Shown in pieces: positions 1 to 8,281 of a stretch of 64,000 nt of DNA. Source of the DNA: Polaromonas sp. (GTDB lineage: Bacteria > Pseudomonadota > Gammaproteobacteria > Burkholderiales > Burkholderiaceae_C). Location of the stretch: positions 1 to 64,000 of the forward strand of contig JANYGP010000075.1 of NCBI GenBank assembly GCA_025362315.1, written 5' to 3'. The first letter of the stretch is position 1. Each line of letters opens with the position of its first letter. The notes beneath the pieces are model-generated. The model did not search any database, had not been told where the DNA came from, and saw only the letters and a program-made list of their open reading frames with translations. The translations under genes were made by a program, and so were the position numbers.

Positions 1-197
1 TGCCAACGTGCCTGCCAGTCGGTTGCACTGGCCTGAGCGACGCCTAGCGCGTCCTGAGCGGTTTTAAGTGCCGTGGTGGTTTCTGCCAATTTTGCCAGCA
101 GCTCTTTGTTTTTTGCCAGCAGCGCGGCGGGGTTTTTGACCCCAAGCGCGTCGGTGTCCGGTGTCGTGTATTCGGTGACTTGATTTTCAGCTTTCAT
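1..197 (-). CDS. Hypothetical element protein, N-terminal part (runs off window)
   Basis: An open frame reads from an ATG at 197 to the window edge with no stop (65 codons seen). The predicted protein begins MKAENQVTEYTTPDTDALGV and continues with an Ala/Lys/Leu/Glu-rich stretch likely to form a coiled coil. The ATG overlaps the stop of the preceding gene (187-189), the same tight packing as the rest of this operon. No family is recognised. The start could also lie slightly elsewhere, but no other frame is as consistent. Confidence 0.5.
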   Translation of the reverse strand, partial: MKAENQVTEYTTPDTDALGVKNPAALLAKNKELLAKLAETTTALKTAQDALGVAQASATDWQARW

Positions 198-387
198 TTT
201 TGGCTTTCATGGGTTGGTTGAAATATGTCCAAGATACTGACTTGGCTACTCGGTTGCAAACGCCGTGCGTTTTCAGGACGCTTTCAAGGTGACGCTTTTG
301 CATCGTCAGGTGATGCTTTTCGCGTTTGGTTTGAAGGGCGCGAAGCCAAGGCAAAAAGTTAAGCAGCGCGATCATGGTTTGCTCCAT
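187..387 (-). CDS. Small hypothetical protein of the integrated element
   Basis: A 66-residue basic protein whose start lies inside the end of the upstream gene, so translation is probably coupled. An alternative ATG four codons later (375) would remove part of the overlap. It has a short hydrophobic N-terminal stretch (MIALLNFLPWL) and many Lys, Arg and His residues after it. No domain is recognised. It is kept as a gene because it fills the operon between two frames in the same direction with no gap; its function is unknown. Confidence 0.4.
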   Translation of the reverse strand: MEQTMIALLNFLPWLRALQTKREKHHLTMQKRHLESVLKTHGVCNRVAKSVSWTYFNQPMKAKNES

Positions 388-703
388 AGGTTTTTAGGAA
401 GTGGTCACGTAATTCGGCTTGCTGGTGCGCCGGCACTGCCAGGCACTCGGCACGCATCAGGTCACGATCAGCGGGGCTGTCGCCAAAGTGGTCGCAGGCC
501 AGCATCGCGGCTTTCACCAGCGCGTCAGTGGTTGCTTTTTCATCGCGTAGCAGCGCCAAGATTTCAGCTTTGTTTGCCCGTAATAGTTCCCGCTGGCTGT
601 CGTGCAATGTGCTGGCTGGACTGACTGCCAGGCGGTCGTTACCCGCCAAGCTGACAGTAAAGCCTTGCGCCCACAGCAGCTCTAAGATTGACGCGGCGGT
701 CAT
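359..703 (-). CDS. TubC N-terminal docking-domain-like protein
   Basis: A 114-residue protein. Residues 1-55 (MTAASILELLWAQGFTVSLA...LLRANKAEILALL) resemble the TubC N-terminal docking fold: an initial helix, a short beta hairpin and a terminal helix with the KAEILALL pattern. In megasynthases this fold docks partners, but it is also common in small proteins of phages and integrated elements, which is the likelier setting here. The remaining half is helical and unassigned. The start codon overlaps the stop of the DUF3987 gene by one base (TAATG), indicating coupled translation. Confidence 0.6.
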   Translation of the reverse strand: MTAASILELLWAQGFTVSLAGNDRLAVSPASTLHDSQRELLRANKAEILALLRDEKATTDALVKAAMLACDHFGDSPADRDLMRAECLAVPAHQQAELRDHFLKTYGANHDRAA

Positions 704-2355
704 TAAAGAACCTCCACATCAGAATTTTCTGCTTCACCGTGCGAACTGTGCGAACTGTGCGAACTGTGCGAACCGTCAACATCCATGCGGGTTTGCGGGG
801 TTTTTCCATCTTTGCGAACTGTGCTAACTGTGCGAACTGTCAGCGCCTGCGAATTGCTGAGTTCGCAGGGTTCGCAGAGTTCGCTTTCGTCAAAACTGCT
901 TGCAAACCCGCGTGAAGCCTCACGATTCGCAGAGTTCGCAGAGTTCGCACCCGTCAGTTGATAAGTCTTTGTCGCACTGCCCGGTGAACCCTTTGGGCGG
1001 GGCACTGATTCCACCGTGATTCGCGCTGGATTACATGACAAAAGTTCATCTAAGGCTGAATCAATCCTGCTTTTTGCTGTATGCCCTTGAAAGCAGTTAA
1101 CCGTCAGTTCTTTGCGCGTAGCCTGCTTTTTATCAGCAAGGTAGTCAACGATTTTTTGCGCCGTGTCATTAGTTTCAGCCGTTGCCGCCTCATCGACTGC
1201 ACTGGCAAAAATGAACTTCACACTGTCCACTGAATAACGCACCCAGGCCAGCCCTGCATTGATATGCACCAGTTGCACCTCATCCGTCAGGTCACACAAT
1301 GCGAATAACATTGCTAGGCGAAGCAGCATCGGGGCGCGACGCTCGATCAATGCCGTTATGCGTTCGCCTGCACTGTTGTCGTTCAGCTCTTTGTGGTACA
1401 GCTCTTCATAACGTTTTCGAGCATCGGTTGACAAGCTCACCCGCATGGTGTCCTTGTCAACCCAGCGCGTTGCATTGCAAAACTCAAGCACGGCCAGAAC
1501 ACGCACGGCCAGCGCGTCCACCTCTGTTTGTGGCGTAGCCACCGGGAAAGCCAGCGACTTTGTTTTTTCAGCCCAAAACATCATGAAGCGGTTTGCAAAA
1601 CCGTTAGTCAACTCACGCGAAGCCATCAACGAATGAAGTTCACCCGGCGTAATCGCAGCAGCCAAACAGATATGCGGGTCTGTAGCCCAAAGGCGGCTGG
1701 TTTTGGTTGCAGGCTTTAAGCTCACCCCGTCCCAACAATCGCGCAATGCTGAACTTAAGGTGTTGCCGTCGCGCTTGCTTTGCATCAGGATATTGGCGAA
1801 CTCGCTTTCAATCACCATCAGGCGCTTATCGAAAATGGCCGCAACTTCGTTTTTACCTTCGGTGTAACCATCGTGAATCAGGTAAACCAGCCCTTCACGG
1901 CTCGATAAGCCGCCCCGGTGTACCTGTGGGGTAGCGTCTGCGTTTAACCCGCGTAACGCTCTTTCAATGCGGCTCACGAGGCTTGTCGCATCACCTTTGC
2001 GGCCACGGCCTGAACGCCCAATGTGCAAGGTAAATAGCCGGGCATGATGCCAAGTGTTGCCTACAGACATAAACGGGCCACGCCCAACTGCACAACCCAT
2101 GAATGCTATGAAGTTTGCAGCAATTGCGAAAGGGTTGGCCTCGGTTGAGACACTGCCAGCACGGGCAACATCACCAATCAAGCCGTGCAAGCAATCAGGA
2201 CTGGGGCGCGGTGCATTGCGGTGGTTGTCTGGCGTGTCAACTTCTCCAATCACTTGGTAATCGTCAGCACTGACATTGCGCAAAGGCGGCTGATATTTGG
2301 CCGCTGCCGCGTCTACGGCTGCAAGTTTTTTTGCATCAAGCATGGCCACCCCCAA
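703..2355 (-). CDS. DUF3987 (YfjI-like) element replication protein
   Basis: A 550-residue protein matching the DUF3987/YfjI family found in prophages, satellites and islands, usually beside primase zinc-finger proteins. The family core spans about residues 40-400; LHIGRSGRGRKGDATSLV lies in the P-loop-like region and FANRFMMFWAEK is a typical later segment. The start overlaps the end of the upstream primase-like gene by about 20 bases. The C-terminal 150 residues are low complexity, with peptide repeats ANS, CEL/CEP, TVR and SSH. All four derive from one 9-base DNA repeat read in different frames or orientations. The role in replicating the excised element is inferred. Confidence 0.75.
   Translation of the reverse strand: MGVAMLDAKKLAAVDAAAAKYQPPLRNVSADDYQVIGEVDTPDNHRNAPRPSPDCLHGLIGDVARAGSVSTEANPFAIAANFIAFMGCAVGRGPFMSVGNTWHHARLFTLHIGRSGRGRKGDATSLVSRIERALRGLNADATPQVHRGGLSSREGLVYLIHDGYTEGKNEVAAIFDKRLMVIESEFANILMQSKRDGNTLSSALRDCWDGVSLKPATKTSRLWATDPHICLAAAITPGELHSLMASRELTNGFANRFMMFWAEKTKSLAFPVATPQTEVDALAVRVLAVLEFCNATRWVDKDTMRVSLSTDARKRYEELYHKELNDNSAGERITALIERRAPMLLRLAMLFALCDLTDEVQLVHINAGLAWVRYSVDSVKFIFASAVDEAATAETNDTAQKIVDYLADKKQATRKELTVNCFQGHTAKSRIDSALDELLSCNPARITVESVPRPKGSPGSATKTYQLTGANSANSANREASRGFASSFDESELCEPCELSNSQALTVRTVSTVRKDGKTPQTRMDVDGSHSSHSSHSSHGEAENSDVEVL
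739..950. repeat. Four arrays of a 9-bp repeat in opposing orientations
   Basis: Units of GTGCGAACT (CTGCGAACT variant) occur as four direct copies at 739-774 and three at 812-838. Three inverted copies follow at 860-886 and three more at 924-950, with a degenerate unit near 847-855. The arrays lie inside the 3' part of the DUF3987 gene. The layout, two arrays one way and two the other way around about position 849, resembles iterons or partition sites. Binding by an element protein is inferred. Confidence 0.85.
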
Positions 2356-2773
2356 TCGATTCGTTTCGCAGAAAGTTGATTCGGCTCACACTTTCGATAA
2401 GGCGGTTTTTGTCGGCAACGGTTAGCGTTCGCCCGTTTAAAAGCGTTGCCGCTGACACAAAAACCAGCGTGGCCTCACTTGCCAACAATTCGAGCGCTTG
2501 GCCAGCCGTTAAAAGCCTTGCAGCCCGTTTAGGTGCACCGGGCGGGACATCACGCGGCGGGAATAACTCGTGCAGTTGCAAGCCCATTGCAGCCACCACA
2601 GCACCGACTTCACAGCCAGCAAAACAGTGCAGCAAAACCGCGCCGTCTGTGGTTTCACGAATTGACAGTGACGGGCCTTTATCGGCGTGCGCAGGGCAAC
2701 ATGCTGACCACTGGCCAGGCTGGCGCTGTTTGACCTTTTCCAGGCGGTTTAGGACGTTTTCAATCGGGGTCAT
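2336..2773 (-). CDS. Primase-type zinc-finger protein
   Basis: A 145-residue protein whose N-terminal 70 residues resemble the zinc-binding domain of phage and plasmid primases. The pattern is C-C-P-A-H (residues 25-29) followed about 25 residues later by LLHCFAGC (48-55), giving the CHC2-like Cys/His set. The rest is helical, with no polymerase domain. It lies directly before the DUF3987 gene, a common pairing in integrated elements, so the two probably act together in initiation or priming. The start overlaps the upstream stop in an ATGA arrangement. Confidence 0.7.
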   Translation of the reverse strand: MTPIENVLNRLEKVKQRQPGQWSACCPAHADKGPSLSIRETTDGAVLLHCFAGCEVGAVVAAMGLQLHELFPPRDVPPGAPKRAARLLTAGQALELLASEATLVFVSAATLLNGRTLTVADKNRLIESVSRINFLRNESIGGGHA

Positions 2774-3057
2774 TGAACACCGCCAATCTGTGCCAAAAAC
2801 GCTTGCAGGTCGTGTGTGCTGGTGAAGTAGCGAGATTGACCCCAGCGGCTTACCGTGTAAGTTACGCGGCCATCATCAGCGCGTGTGCTGGTTTGCAGTG
2901 TGTGGCCATGCAGTGCGAATTGCGCTTGAAGTGTGGCTATCTGCTTTTGAATGTTGCCTAAATTTTCAGCAGTTGGTAAACTTGCGGTGTTTGTTTTAAA
3001 GTTTGCGTATTGCCCGGTTGTGCCCGGGCTTTCGCTTTTATGGGTGTGCTGGTTCAT
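2770..3057 (-). CDS. Hypothetical element protein
   Basis: A 95-residue soluble protein with no recognised family. The N-terminal third is polar and Thr/Ser-rich. The middle (GNIQKQIATLQAQFALHGH) looks helical, and the C-terminal half (VTYTVSRWGQSRYFTSTHDLQAFLAQIG) has a strand-strand-helix look. Four-base ATGA overlaps link it to both neighbours, so it is co-translated with the helix-turn-helix protein and the primase-like protein. Function unknown. Confidence 0.55.
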   Translation of the reverse strand: MNQHTHKSESPGTTGQYANFKTNTASLPTAENLGNIQKQIATLQAQFALHGHTLQTSTRADDGRVTYTVSRWGQSRYFTSTHDLQAFLAQIGGVQ

Positions 3058-3272
3058 GCCGCCACCCCCAGCACGCGGCGCAGTTCAGCGACGGGCCAAG
3101 CCAAGCGGCCATGAATACGCACCGGGCGCAATGGGCCATTTTCAAAGCAAGCCCACGACCGCAGTGTTTGCTGTTTGCGCAACAACATATAAGCTGCGTG
3201 CGCAGTATCAACATGGGGTTTAGTCACCAGTTCCAGGGCGGGAAACTGTCCTTTCTCGATTTGCATATTCAC
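3054..3272 (-). CDS. Helix-turn-helix protein (excisionase/AlpA-like)
   Basis: A 72-residue protein with an AAYMLLRKQQTLRSWA helix-turn-helix followed by a wing-like PVRIHGRLAWPVAELRRVL. This is the layout of MerR/AlpA-like excisionases and small regulators in genomic islands, where such proteins direct excision or control the operon. It is the first gene of the replication operon, with an AAGGTG ribosome-binding site close to the ATG. Two adjacent 11-bp repeats lie 62-83 bases upstream and could be its binding sites. Whether it acts as excisionase or repressor cannot be decided here. Confidence 0.65.
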   Translation of the reverse strand: MNMQIEKGQFPALELVTKPHVDTAHAAYMLLRKQQTLRSWACFENGPLRPVRIHGRLAWPVAELRRVLGVAA

Positions 3273-3333
3273 CTTTCAAAACACGTTGATTCGTGTCGTG
3301 AGGTGAATTTTTCTGTCCCCGACTTTTCCCAAC

Positions 3334-3355
3334 AAAAGCCCGATAAAAGCCCGAT
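3334..3355. promoter_or_regulatory. Tandem 11-bp repeat upstream of the element operon
   Basis: AAAAGCCCGAT occurs twice with no gap (3334-3344 and 3345-3355), between the start of the helix-turn-helix gene and the end of the 233-residue gene. A position just upstream of an operon led by a small DNA-binding protein suggests operator or excisionase sites. No clear promoter hexamers were assigned. Confidence 0.45.
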
Positions 3356-3372
3356 ATTCGGGGCGCTATCGG

Positions 3373-4074
3373 TCAGGGGCTAATAGTGTGACGTGTGCTT
3401 GATCCTTGCCATACGTTGGACAGAGAGTGAATTGGTGCAGTTGGCTTTATCTTGCCCTTGCTTACTGCCCATGCGCGGGCTTTGCCCTTGTCCCATTCGC
3501 CATACTTCCCATTGTGGGCAGCTTTTAACCCGTTTCGCGACGCTTCGCTTATGTCCAATTCGATTGACGACCACTCATATTCAAGCTCTGCAATCAATGC
3601 GGACTTTTTAAGAGCGCTAACCTGCTTTTCTGGCAAACCATCAGTCACCACGGGCGCGGCCACTGTCCCATTTTGGACAGTGCTGGGTGGATTGGCCTGT
3701 GACTCGGTTCTGTTCGTTATCAAGTTTTGTCGCACCCAGTTCGGTAGATCACCAACAGGGATGCACTCCGATTCAAGCCATTGAAGCCCGGCTTGAGCTG
3801 CAAACTTTTCAGGCATGGCGGCTTCAATTCTTAGGTGAACAATTCGCCTGTTGGGGAAAATCTCTGGGTCAAAAAAATCAGCCAGTAGAGCTCTATCCCA
3901 TTCGCTACTTTGCGCAGATTCCCACGCAAAAAGGATGCATGTCGCCGCTTCAACTGACACGCCAAAGCATTCCTCGAACTCCGACCCGGCTGTGATGCAG
4001 TCCCGTATGATCGCGGCCTCCAGCCAGTCCAGCGGCTGCGGCTTTTTGAGCACGTCGAATAGTTGTTTGTCCAT
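3373..4074 (-). CDS. Hypothetical protein next to the integrase
   Basis: A 233-residue protein of unknown family. The N-terminal half (about 1-115) is folded-looking and mixed alpha/beta (FDVLKKPQPLDWLEAAIIRD near the start). A Pro/Thr/Val-rich linker (about 125-150) follows, then a charged helical segment (ALIAELEYEW) and a Lys-rich KGKARAWAVSKGKIK tail that could bind nucleic acid. It sits between the integrase and the helix-turn-helix gene on the same strand, with its own upstream gap of about 100 bases. It is presumed to belong to the element; no function is assigned. Confidence 0.55.
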   Translation of the reverse strand: MDKQLFDVLKKPQPLDWLEAAIIRDCITAGSEFEECFGVSVEAATCILFAWESAQSSEWDRALLADFFDPEIFPNRRIVHLRIEAAMPEKFAAQAGLQWLESECIPVGDLPNWVRQNLITNRTESQANPPSTVQNGTVAAPVVTDGLPEKQVSALKKSALIAELEYEWSSIELDISEASRNGLKAAHNGKYGEWDKGKARAWAVSKGKIKPTAPIHSLSNVWQGSSTRHTISP

Positions 4075-4171
4075 ATCACCCCTTCAAGGTGTCACTCCAT
4101 TAAAGAACCCCAGCAGGCGGGTGAAGGTTCCCGCTTTTCAGCCGCTAAACCTAGCTGGGGCAAAAACTGAT

Positions 4172-5545
4172 TTACGCGGCCTGCACCACGCGAAGCGCAC
4201 CAGGCGAGTTTGTCGCTTCAAAAACTATCCCGGCCTGCTCCAATATCCACGCTTCAATCTTTTCATGGTGCACACGCAGCAGCTCCAGCGGGCGCACCTT
4301 GTAATGCTTTTCAGCCGTAGCACTGGGTTTGTGTCCTTGAATCTGCGCAACCACCCCGGCGGGAGTTTCCAGCCATTCGGTAAGGCTCGAAAACGAACGG
4401 CGCAACCCGTGCAAGGTCAACCCTTCAAGCCCAGCGGCTTTGCAGGCGCGGGTATGCGGGTTGTTCGGTTCAGTCAGGCACCCGCTGGCGCTTGTATTGC
4501 TTGAAAAAACCCATTCATTGCGGCGCGGCAGGGCGGCCAGTAGGTGCAGCATGTAGGGCGTTGCGGGAATCTCACGTGTGCCTTCAACCTTGTCTTTGAT
4601 GCTGATACCTTTCCATTGCGTGTTGATGTCTTCCCAGCGCAGCGCCAGCACTTCGCCAGGCCTTGCACCAGTCAGCAGCATCAATTGCAAGCAAGCTGCA
4701 ATCACGGGGTTTTGTAGTTGTTGCACGGCTGCAAACCACACGGCCAATTGTTCGCGCTGCAACACGTCGGACTTTGTGCCAGCCTTACCCAAAGATTCGC
4801 GTGCCTTTTTCGTCTTAGCTGGATTTTTTGCAGCCACCAGGCCAGCGTAGGCGGGTTGTTCAGCGCACCACGTTAAAAACACGGTCAGCAATCGCCATGC
4901 AAGCCGGGCAGACGATGCGCGGGTTTTGCCTTCACTGGCTGCCCATGCTTCAATCGTTGCTTGGTCGAGGTCTTTGAGTATCAGCGGCATCAATGCAGCC
5001 AGCGGCCCAGGCTTGGTCAACTGCTTGCCACCACCACGGCGGCCAGACGGTAAGCCCCCAGCCTTGGCTTTGTCGATATGGTCGCGTAAATGCAGGTCAC
5101 CCCAATGTGGGCGGCGCTCTGCAATGTAGATTTGCCACACTTCGCCAACTGTCACGGCGGCCAGTTTGTCTGCCTGCACTTTGACGGTTGCGGCTTCACT
5201 GATAGCGGCTCTAGCGGCGTATTGCGCACGTTCTAACTCACGGGGGTCTAACTTGTCTGACTTCACCAGCTTGGCAATATCAATCGCCTTTTCCCGGGCT
5301 TCTTTGATGGTGAACAACCGAACTTCGCCAATAGTCCGGCGTATGGTCTGGCGGTCTAGCTTCGCCTCGTATACATACGACTTCGAGCCGGTAGCCGTTA
5401 CCCGAACGCGCAACCCGTTGCCCTCGCTGTCGCGCATGAAGGCCTGCGCTTTTCCAGCGGGGCAAGTCAACGCCTCAATTAGTCCAGCGGTTAAGTCATA
5501 CGACTGTCCAAGGTCTAGCGTTTGGTCTTTGCGTGGTCGTGCCAT
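4172..5545 (-). CDS. Tyrosine recombinase / site-specific integrase
   Basis: A 457-residue integrase of the phage-integrase family. The N-terminal part (about 40-110) carries the arm-binding domain typical of island integrases. A core-binding SAM-like domain covers about 130-240 and the catalytic domain about 260-420. Catalytic residues visible are R295 in TGARPGEVL, H379 and R382 in LHGLRRSF, H405 in GHKPSAT and Tyr415. It lies at the element boundary beside the tRNA-His fragment, as expected for an integrase using a tRNA gene. AAGGGG precedes the ATG as ribosome-binding site. It appears full length and active. Confidence 0.93.
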   Translation of the reverse strand: MARPRKDQTLDLGQSYDLTAGLIEALTCPAGKAQAFMRDSEGNGLRVRVTATGSKSYVYEAKLDRQTIRRTIGEVRLFTIKEAREKAIDIAKLVKSDKLDPRELERAQYAARAAISEAATVKVQADKLAAVTVGEVWQIYIAERRPHWGDLHLRDHIDKAKAGGLPSGRRGGGKQLTKPGPLAALMPLILKDLDQATIEAWAASEGKTRASSARLAWRLLTVFLTWCAEQPAYAGLVAAKNPAKTKKARESLGKAGTKSDVLQREQLAVWFAAVQQLQNPVIAACLQLMLLTGARPGEVLALRWEDINTQWKGISIKDKVEGTREIPATPYMLHLLAALPRRNEWVFSSNTSASGCLTEPNNPHTRACKAAGLEGLTLHGLRRSFSSLTEWLETPAGVVAQIQGHKPSATAEKHYKVRPLELLRVHHEKIEAWILEQAGIVFEATNSPGALRVVQAA

Positions 5546-5721
5546 GTATTCCCCTTAATGACCCGTTGGTCAGCCCATGTAGCCACCATGTAGCCAGAAT
5601 TGCACTATTTTGGTGAATATCAATCAACACTTGATACTGTAAATGAACACAGTATAGTCAGTTAAGTCGTTGATCTATATTGATTCTACTACGTCAATCA
5701 ACAAAGGAGAATACAAAAAAG
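5546..5721. other. Attachment region with candidate arm-type repeats
   Basis: This 176-base AT-rich gap lies between the integrase start and the tRNA fragment. It contains CATGTAGCCA twice at a 12-base period (5576-5585 and 5588-5597) and TCAATCAACA twice (5620-5629 and 5694-5703), with a related TTGAT-rich segment between. Such repeats beside a crossover site are typical integrase or excisionase arm sites, and the integrase promoter must also lie here. Assignment of individual sites is inferred. Confidence 0.5.
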
Positions 5722-5722
5722 T

Positions 5723-5772
5723 CAGGATTGTGATTCCTGTTGTCGTGGGTTCGAGCCCCATCAGCCACCCCA
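5723..5772 (+). pseudogene. 3' fragment of tRNA-His (predicted attR)
   Basis: The sequence matches the 3' half of bacterial tRNA-His. It has an anticodon arm CAGGA-TTGTGAT-TCCTG with anticodon GTG at 5730-5732, a T-arm GTGGGTTCGAGCCCCAT and an acceptor 3' strand ending in CCCA. No matching 5' half (D-arm, acceptor 5' strand) lies upstream; element DNA is there instead. This is the duplicated 3' end left when an element inserts into a tRNA gene. The intact tRNA-His should sit at the other end of the element, left of this window. Confidence 0.85.
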
Positions 5773-5785
5773 AGTAATTTGACGA

Positions 5786-5817
5786 AGCCTGCTGACTGAT
5801 AACAGCAGGCTTTTTTG
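5786..5817 (+). terminator. Rho-independent terminator after the tRNA-His fragment
   Basis: Stem AGCCTGCTG / CAGCAGGCT (5786-5794 and 5803-5811) is followed by a T run. It is probably the original terminator of the chromosomal tRNA-His gene, and it could also serve the Rieske gene from the other side. Confidence 0.75.
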
Positions 5818-5823
5818 TTTGCG

Positions 5824-6942
5824 CTATATCGTCTGAGTGGTTTTGCTGGCACCCATTTCGCGGCGATACCATTCATGAAAATGCTGCATGCCGTCTTCCA
5901 TGGGACTTTGGTAGGGGCCAAATTCGTTGTCACCCCTGTCTAGCAATGCTTTGCGACCTGAGTCCATTCGCAAGGCAATTTCATCATCCTCCACACAAGT
6001 TTCCATATACGCTGCTTGCTGGGCTTCAATGAATTCACGCTCAAATGCGCAGATTTCTTCCGGGTAGAAAAATTCCACCACATTGAGCGTTTTGTCCGGG
6101 CCCCTGGGATGCAGGGTGCTAACCACCAGCACATGCGGATACCACTCAATCATCACATGTGGGTAATACGTTAGCCATATGGCACCGTATTTGGGCGCTA
6201 CGCCGTTTCGGTACGACAGCACGACATCGTGCCACTTCTTATAGGTTGCCGTTCCTGGTTTGCCCAACTTGTCTGAAACCCCCACTGTTTGCACCGAATA
6301 ATTGGCATTCAACTCCCAAAGCAGGTCATGCGTGGTGACAAAACTTCCCAAGCCTGGATGAAAAGGACCGACATGGTAATCCTCAAGATACACCTCGATG
6401 AATGTTTTCCAGTTGTACTGGCATTCATGCAGATGAACTTTGTCCAGCTTGTAACCGGTAAAGTCCAGGTCTTTGGCAACGCGGAGCTGACCCATTTCCC
6501 TGGCAATATCGCGTCCTATGTCTTCAAATATCAAACCATTCCAGCAAGTGGTTTGATAACGGTTCAAATTTAAACAAGGGTCAATCTCAAAATGCGGCGC
6601 TCCAATCAATTCGCCTGACGTGCTGTACGTCCAGCGATGCAAGGGGCACACAATGTTGCTGCCTGTGTTGCCCCGACCTTGGAGCATGATGGACTGACGG
6701 TGGCGACACACATTGGAGATCAGCTCGATACCTGAAGAATTACGCACAAGCGCACGACCTTCTCCTTCGTGAGGCAGTGCATAGTAATCACCCATGGCTG
6801 GTACCGCAAGCTCATGCCCCAGGTATTGCGGGCCTTTTGCAAATAGTTTTTGCTGCTCTCGCTGATAAAGCGCCGCATCGAAATAACTTGAAATAGGAAG
6901 CTGGCTGGTTGCCTGAAGCAGGCGAAGGCTTGAATCTGTCAT
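5824..6942 (-). CDS. Rieske 2Fe-2S ring-hydroxylating oxygenase, alpha subunit
   Basis: A Rieske non-heme iron oxygenase large subunit of 372 residues from the ATG at 6942. An in-frame ATG at 7020 would add 26 residues but would start close to divergent xseB. The Rieske motif is C79-x-H81 (CRHR) and C99-x2-H102 (CPLHRW). The catalytic domain has [22 protein letters not shown] with the two iron-binding His. A reductase partner is not adjacent. The family covers aromatic-ring dioxygenases and choline-type monooxygenases, and the substrate cannot be told. It is the first chromosomal gene beside the element and is divergent from xseB. Confidence 0.85.
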   Translation of the reverse strand: MTDSSLRLLQATSQLPISSYFDAALYQREQQKLFAKGPQYLGHELAVPAMGDYYALPHEGEGRALVRNSSGIELISNVCRHRQSIMLQGRGNTGSNIVCPLHRWTYSTSGELIGAPHFEIDPCLNLNRYQTTCWNGLIFEDIGRDIAREMGQLRVAKDLDFTGYKLDKVHLHECQYNWKTFIEVYLEDYHVGPFHPGLGSFVTTHDLLWELNANYSVQTVGVSDKLGKPGTATYKKWHDVVLSYRNGVAPKYGAIWLTYYPHVMIEWYPHVLVVSTLHPRGPDKTLNVVEFFYPEEICAFEREFIEAQQAAYMETCVEDDEIALRMDSGRKALLDRGDNEFGPYQSPMEDGMQHFHEWYRREMGASKTTQTI

Positions 6943-7056
6943 CAAAACGTGGCGGGGGAAGCCGCAATGGGGGAGAGTCTTAATTTTAGTCCCCCAGTGC
7001 CAGTGCTGGCTAAAGGGCATTGTCAGGCTTTAAAATCGCCGACTATCGCGAATACC

Positions 7057-7290
7057 ATGGCAAAAACACCACCACCTTCCTCCCTGTCGCTTCCTGCAAC
7101 TTACGAAGCTGCGCTGCAAGAGCTTGAAGCTTTGATTTCTGGCCTTGAGCTTGGCCAATTACCACTGGAGCAGTTGCTGACAGGTTATCAGCGCGGGGCT
7201 CAGTTGCTTGCTTTTTGCAAAAGCAAATTGGAAGCGGTCGAAACCCAGGTCAGGGTGCTGGAAGGCGCTGAACTCAAACCATGGATTTGA
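7057..7290 (+). CDS. xseB: Exodeoxyribonuclease VII small subunit
   Basis: A 77-residue XseB. After a short polar N-terminus comes the family signature [27 protein letters not shown], a helical hairpin that binds the XseA large subunit; the complex degrades single-stranded DNA. The ATG at 7057 was chosen because homologues are about 80 residues and the upstream in-frame extension (from 6949) lies across the divergent promoter region. It overlaps ispA by 10 bases, the usual xseB-ispA-dxs order in betaproteobacteria. Confidence 0.9.
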   Translation: MAKTPPPSSLSLPATYEAALQELEALISGLELGQLPLEQLLTGYQRGAQLLAFCKSKLEAVETQVRVLEGAELKPWI

Positions 7291-8234
7291 CCCCATCCCG
7301 CATGTGTTCCAAAATTCAGGATTCGCCGGTATTTGATTTTTCAGACTGGTGTGCTTCGCAGTTGTCAACAGTTGAAAACGCATTGGATGATTGGGTCGCC
7401 TGCCCCACAGATACAAAAACGCCATCAGACTTGGGTGCTGCAATGAGATATGCGGTGCTCGGGGGTGGCAAGCGCCTGCGGCCGCTGTTGACAATGGCCG
7501 CTTGCAACGCGGTGGCTGGCAACCAAATGGCTGCTTTGCGCGCTGCTTGTGCAGTGGAGTTGATACACGCCTATTCACTGGTTCATGATGACATGCCCTG
7601 CATGGACAATGATTCAATTCGCCGCGGCAAACCTACAGTTCACGTCAGGTATGGTGAGGCCCAGGCACTGCTTGCAGGTGATGCACTGCAGGCGCTTGCC
7701 TTTGAGCTGTTGACACCCGACGACGACACTGTTGACTGCGAAACTCAATCTGTGCTCTGCCGGACACTGGCTCAGGCAGCAGGTTGCGCGGGCATGGCTG
7801 GTGGCCAGGCAATCGACCTTGCCAGCGTTGGGTTAGCTCTGACTTCGGAGCAGTTGCACCAGATGCACAGCCTGAAAACAGGTGCATTGTTGCAGGCCAG
7901 CGTGAAAATGGGCGCGTACTGCGGACAGGCATCTTCGCCTGTTTCACAGGCTTTGCATGAATACGGGTCCGCAATAGGTCTGGCTTTTCAGGTGATTGAT
8001 GATGTCCTTGACGTCACTGCTGACTCAATAATCCTGGGCAAGACCGCAGGCAAGGACGCAGCACATGACAAGCCGACCTTCGTGACACTGATGGGCTTGA
8101 ACGCTGCAAACGCATATGCCCAGCAGTTGCTGGCGAATGCGCAGAGCAGTTTGAATGTTTTGCATGAGCACGGGTTGCACAATACCCATGCTTTGCATGC
8201 TTTGGCCAATATGCTGGTGAACAGGCATCACTGA
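7281..8234 (+). CDS. ispA: Farnesyl diphosphate synthase (polyprenyl synthetase)
   Basis: A 317-residue trans-isoprenyl diphosphate synthase. The first Asp-rich motif is DDMPCMD (D103-D109) and the second is DDVLD in the segment [20 protein letters not shown] near residue 65 binds isopentenyl diphosphate. The enzyme condenses dimethylallyl/geranyl diphosphate with isopentenyl diphosphate to farnesyl diphosphate, a precursor of quinones and undecaprenyl carriers. It is translationally coupled to xseB by overlap and followed 47 bases later by dxs. A later ATG (codon 8) is an alternative start. Confidence 0.93.
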   Translation: MDLTPSRMCSKIQDSPVFDFSDWCASQLSTVENALDDWVACPTDTKTPSDLGAAMRYAVLGGGKRLRPLLTMAACNAVAGNQMAALRAACAVELIHAYSLVHDDMPCMDNDSIRRGKPTVHVRYGEAQALLAGDALQALAFELLTPDDDTVDCETQSVLCRTLAQAAGCAGMAGGQAIDLASVGLALTSEQLHQMHSLKTGALLQASVKMGAYCGQASSPVSQALHEYGSAIGLAFQVIDDVLDVTADSIILGKTAGKDAAHDKPTFVTLMGLNAANAYAQQLLANAQSSLNVLHEHGLHNTHALHALANMLVNRHH

Positions 8235-8281
8235 ATCGGACGGCATCACAATCAAAAGCTGACAAGAAGCTTCAACACACA

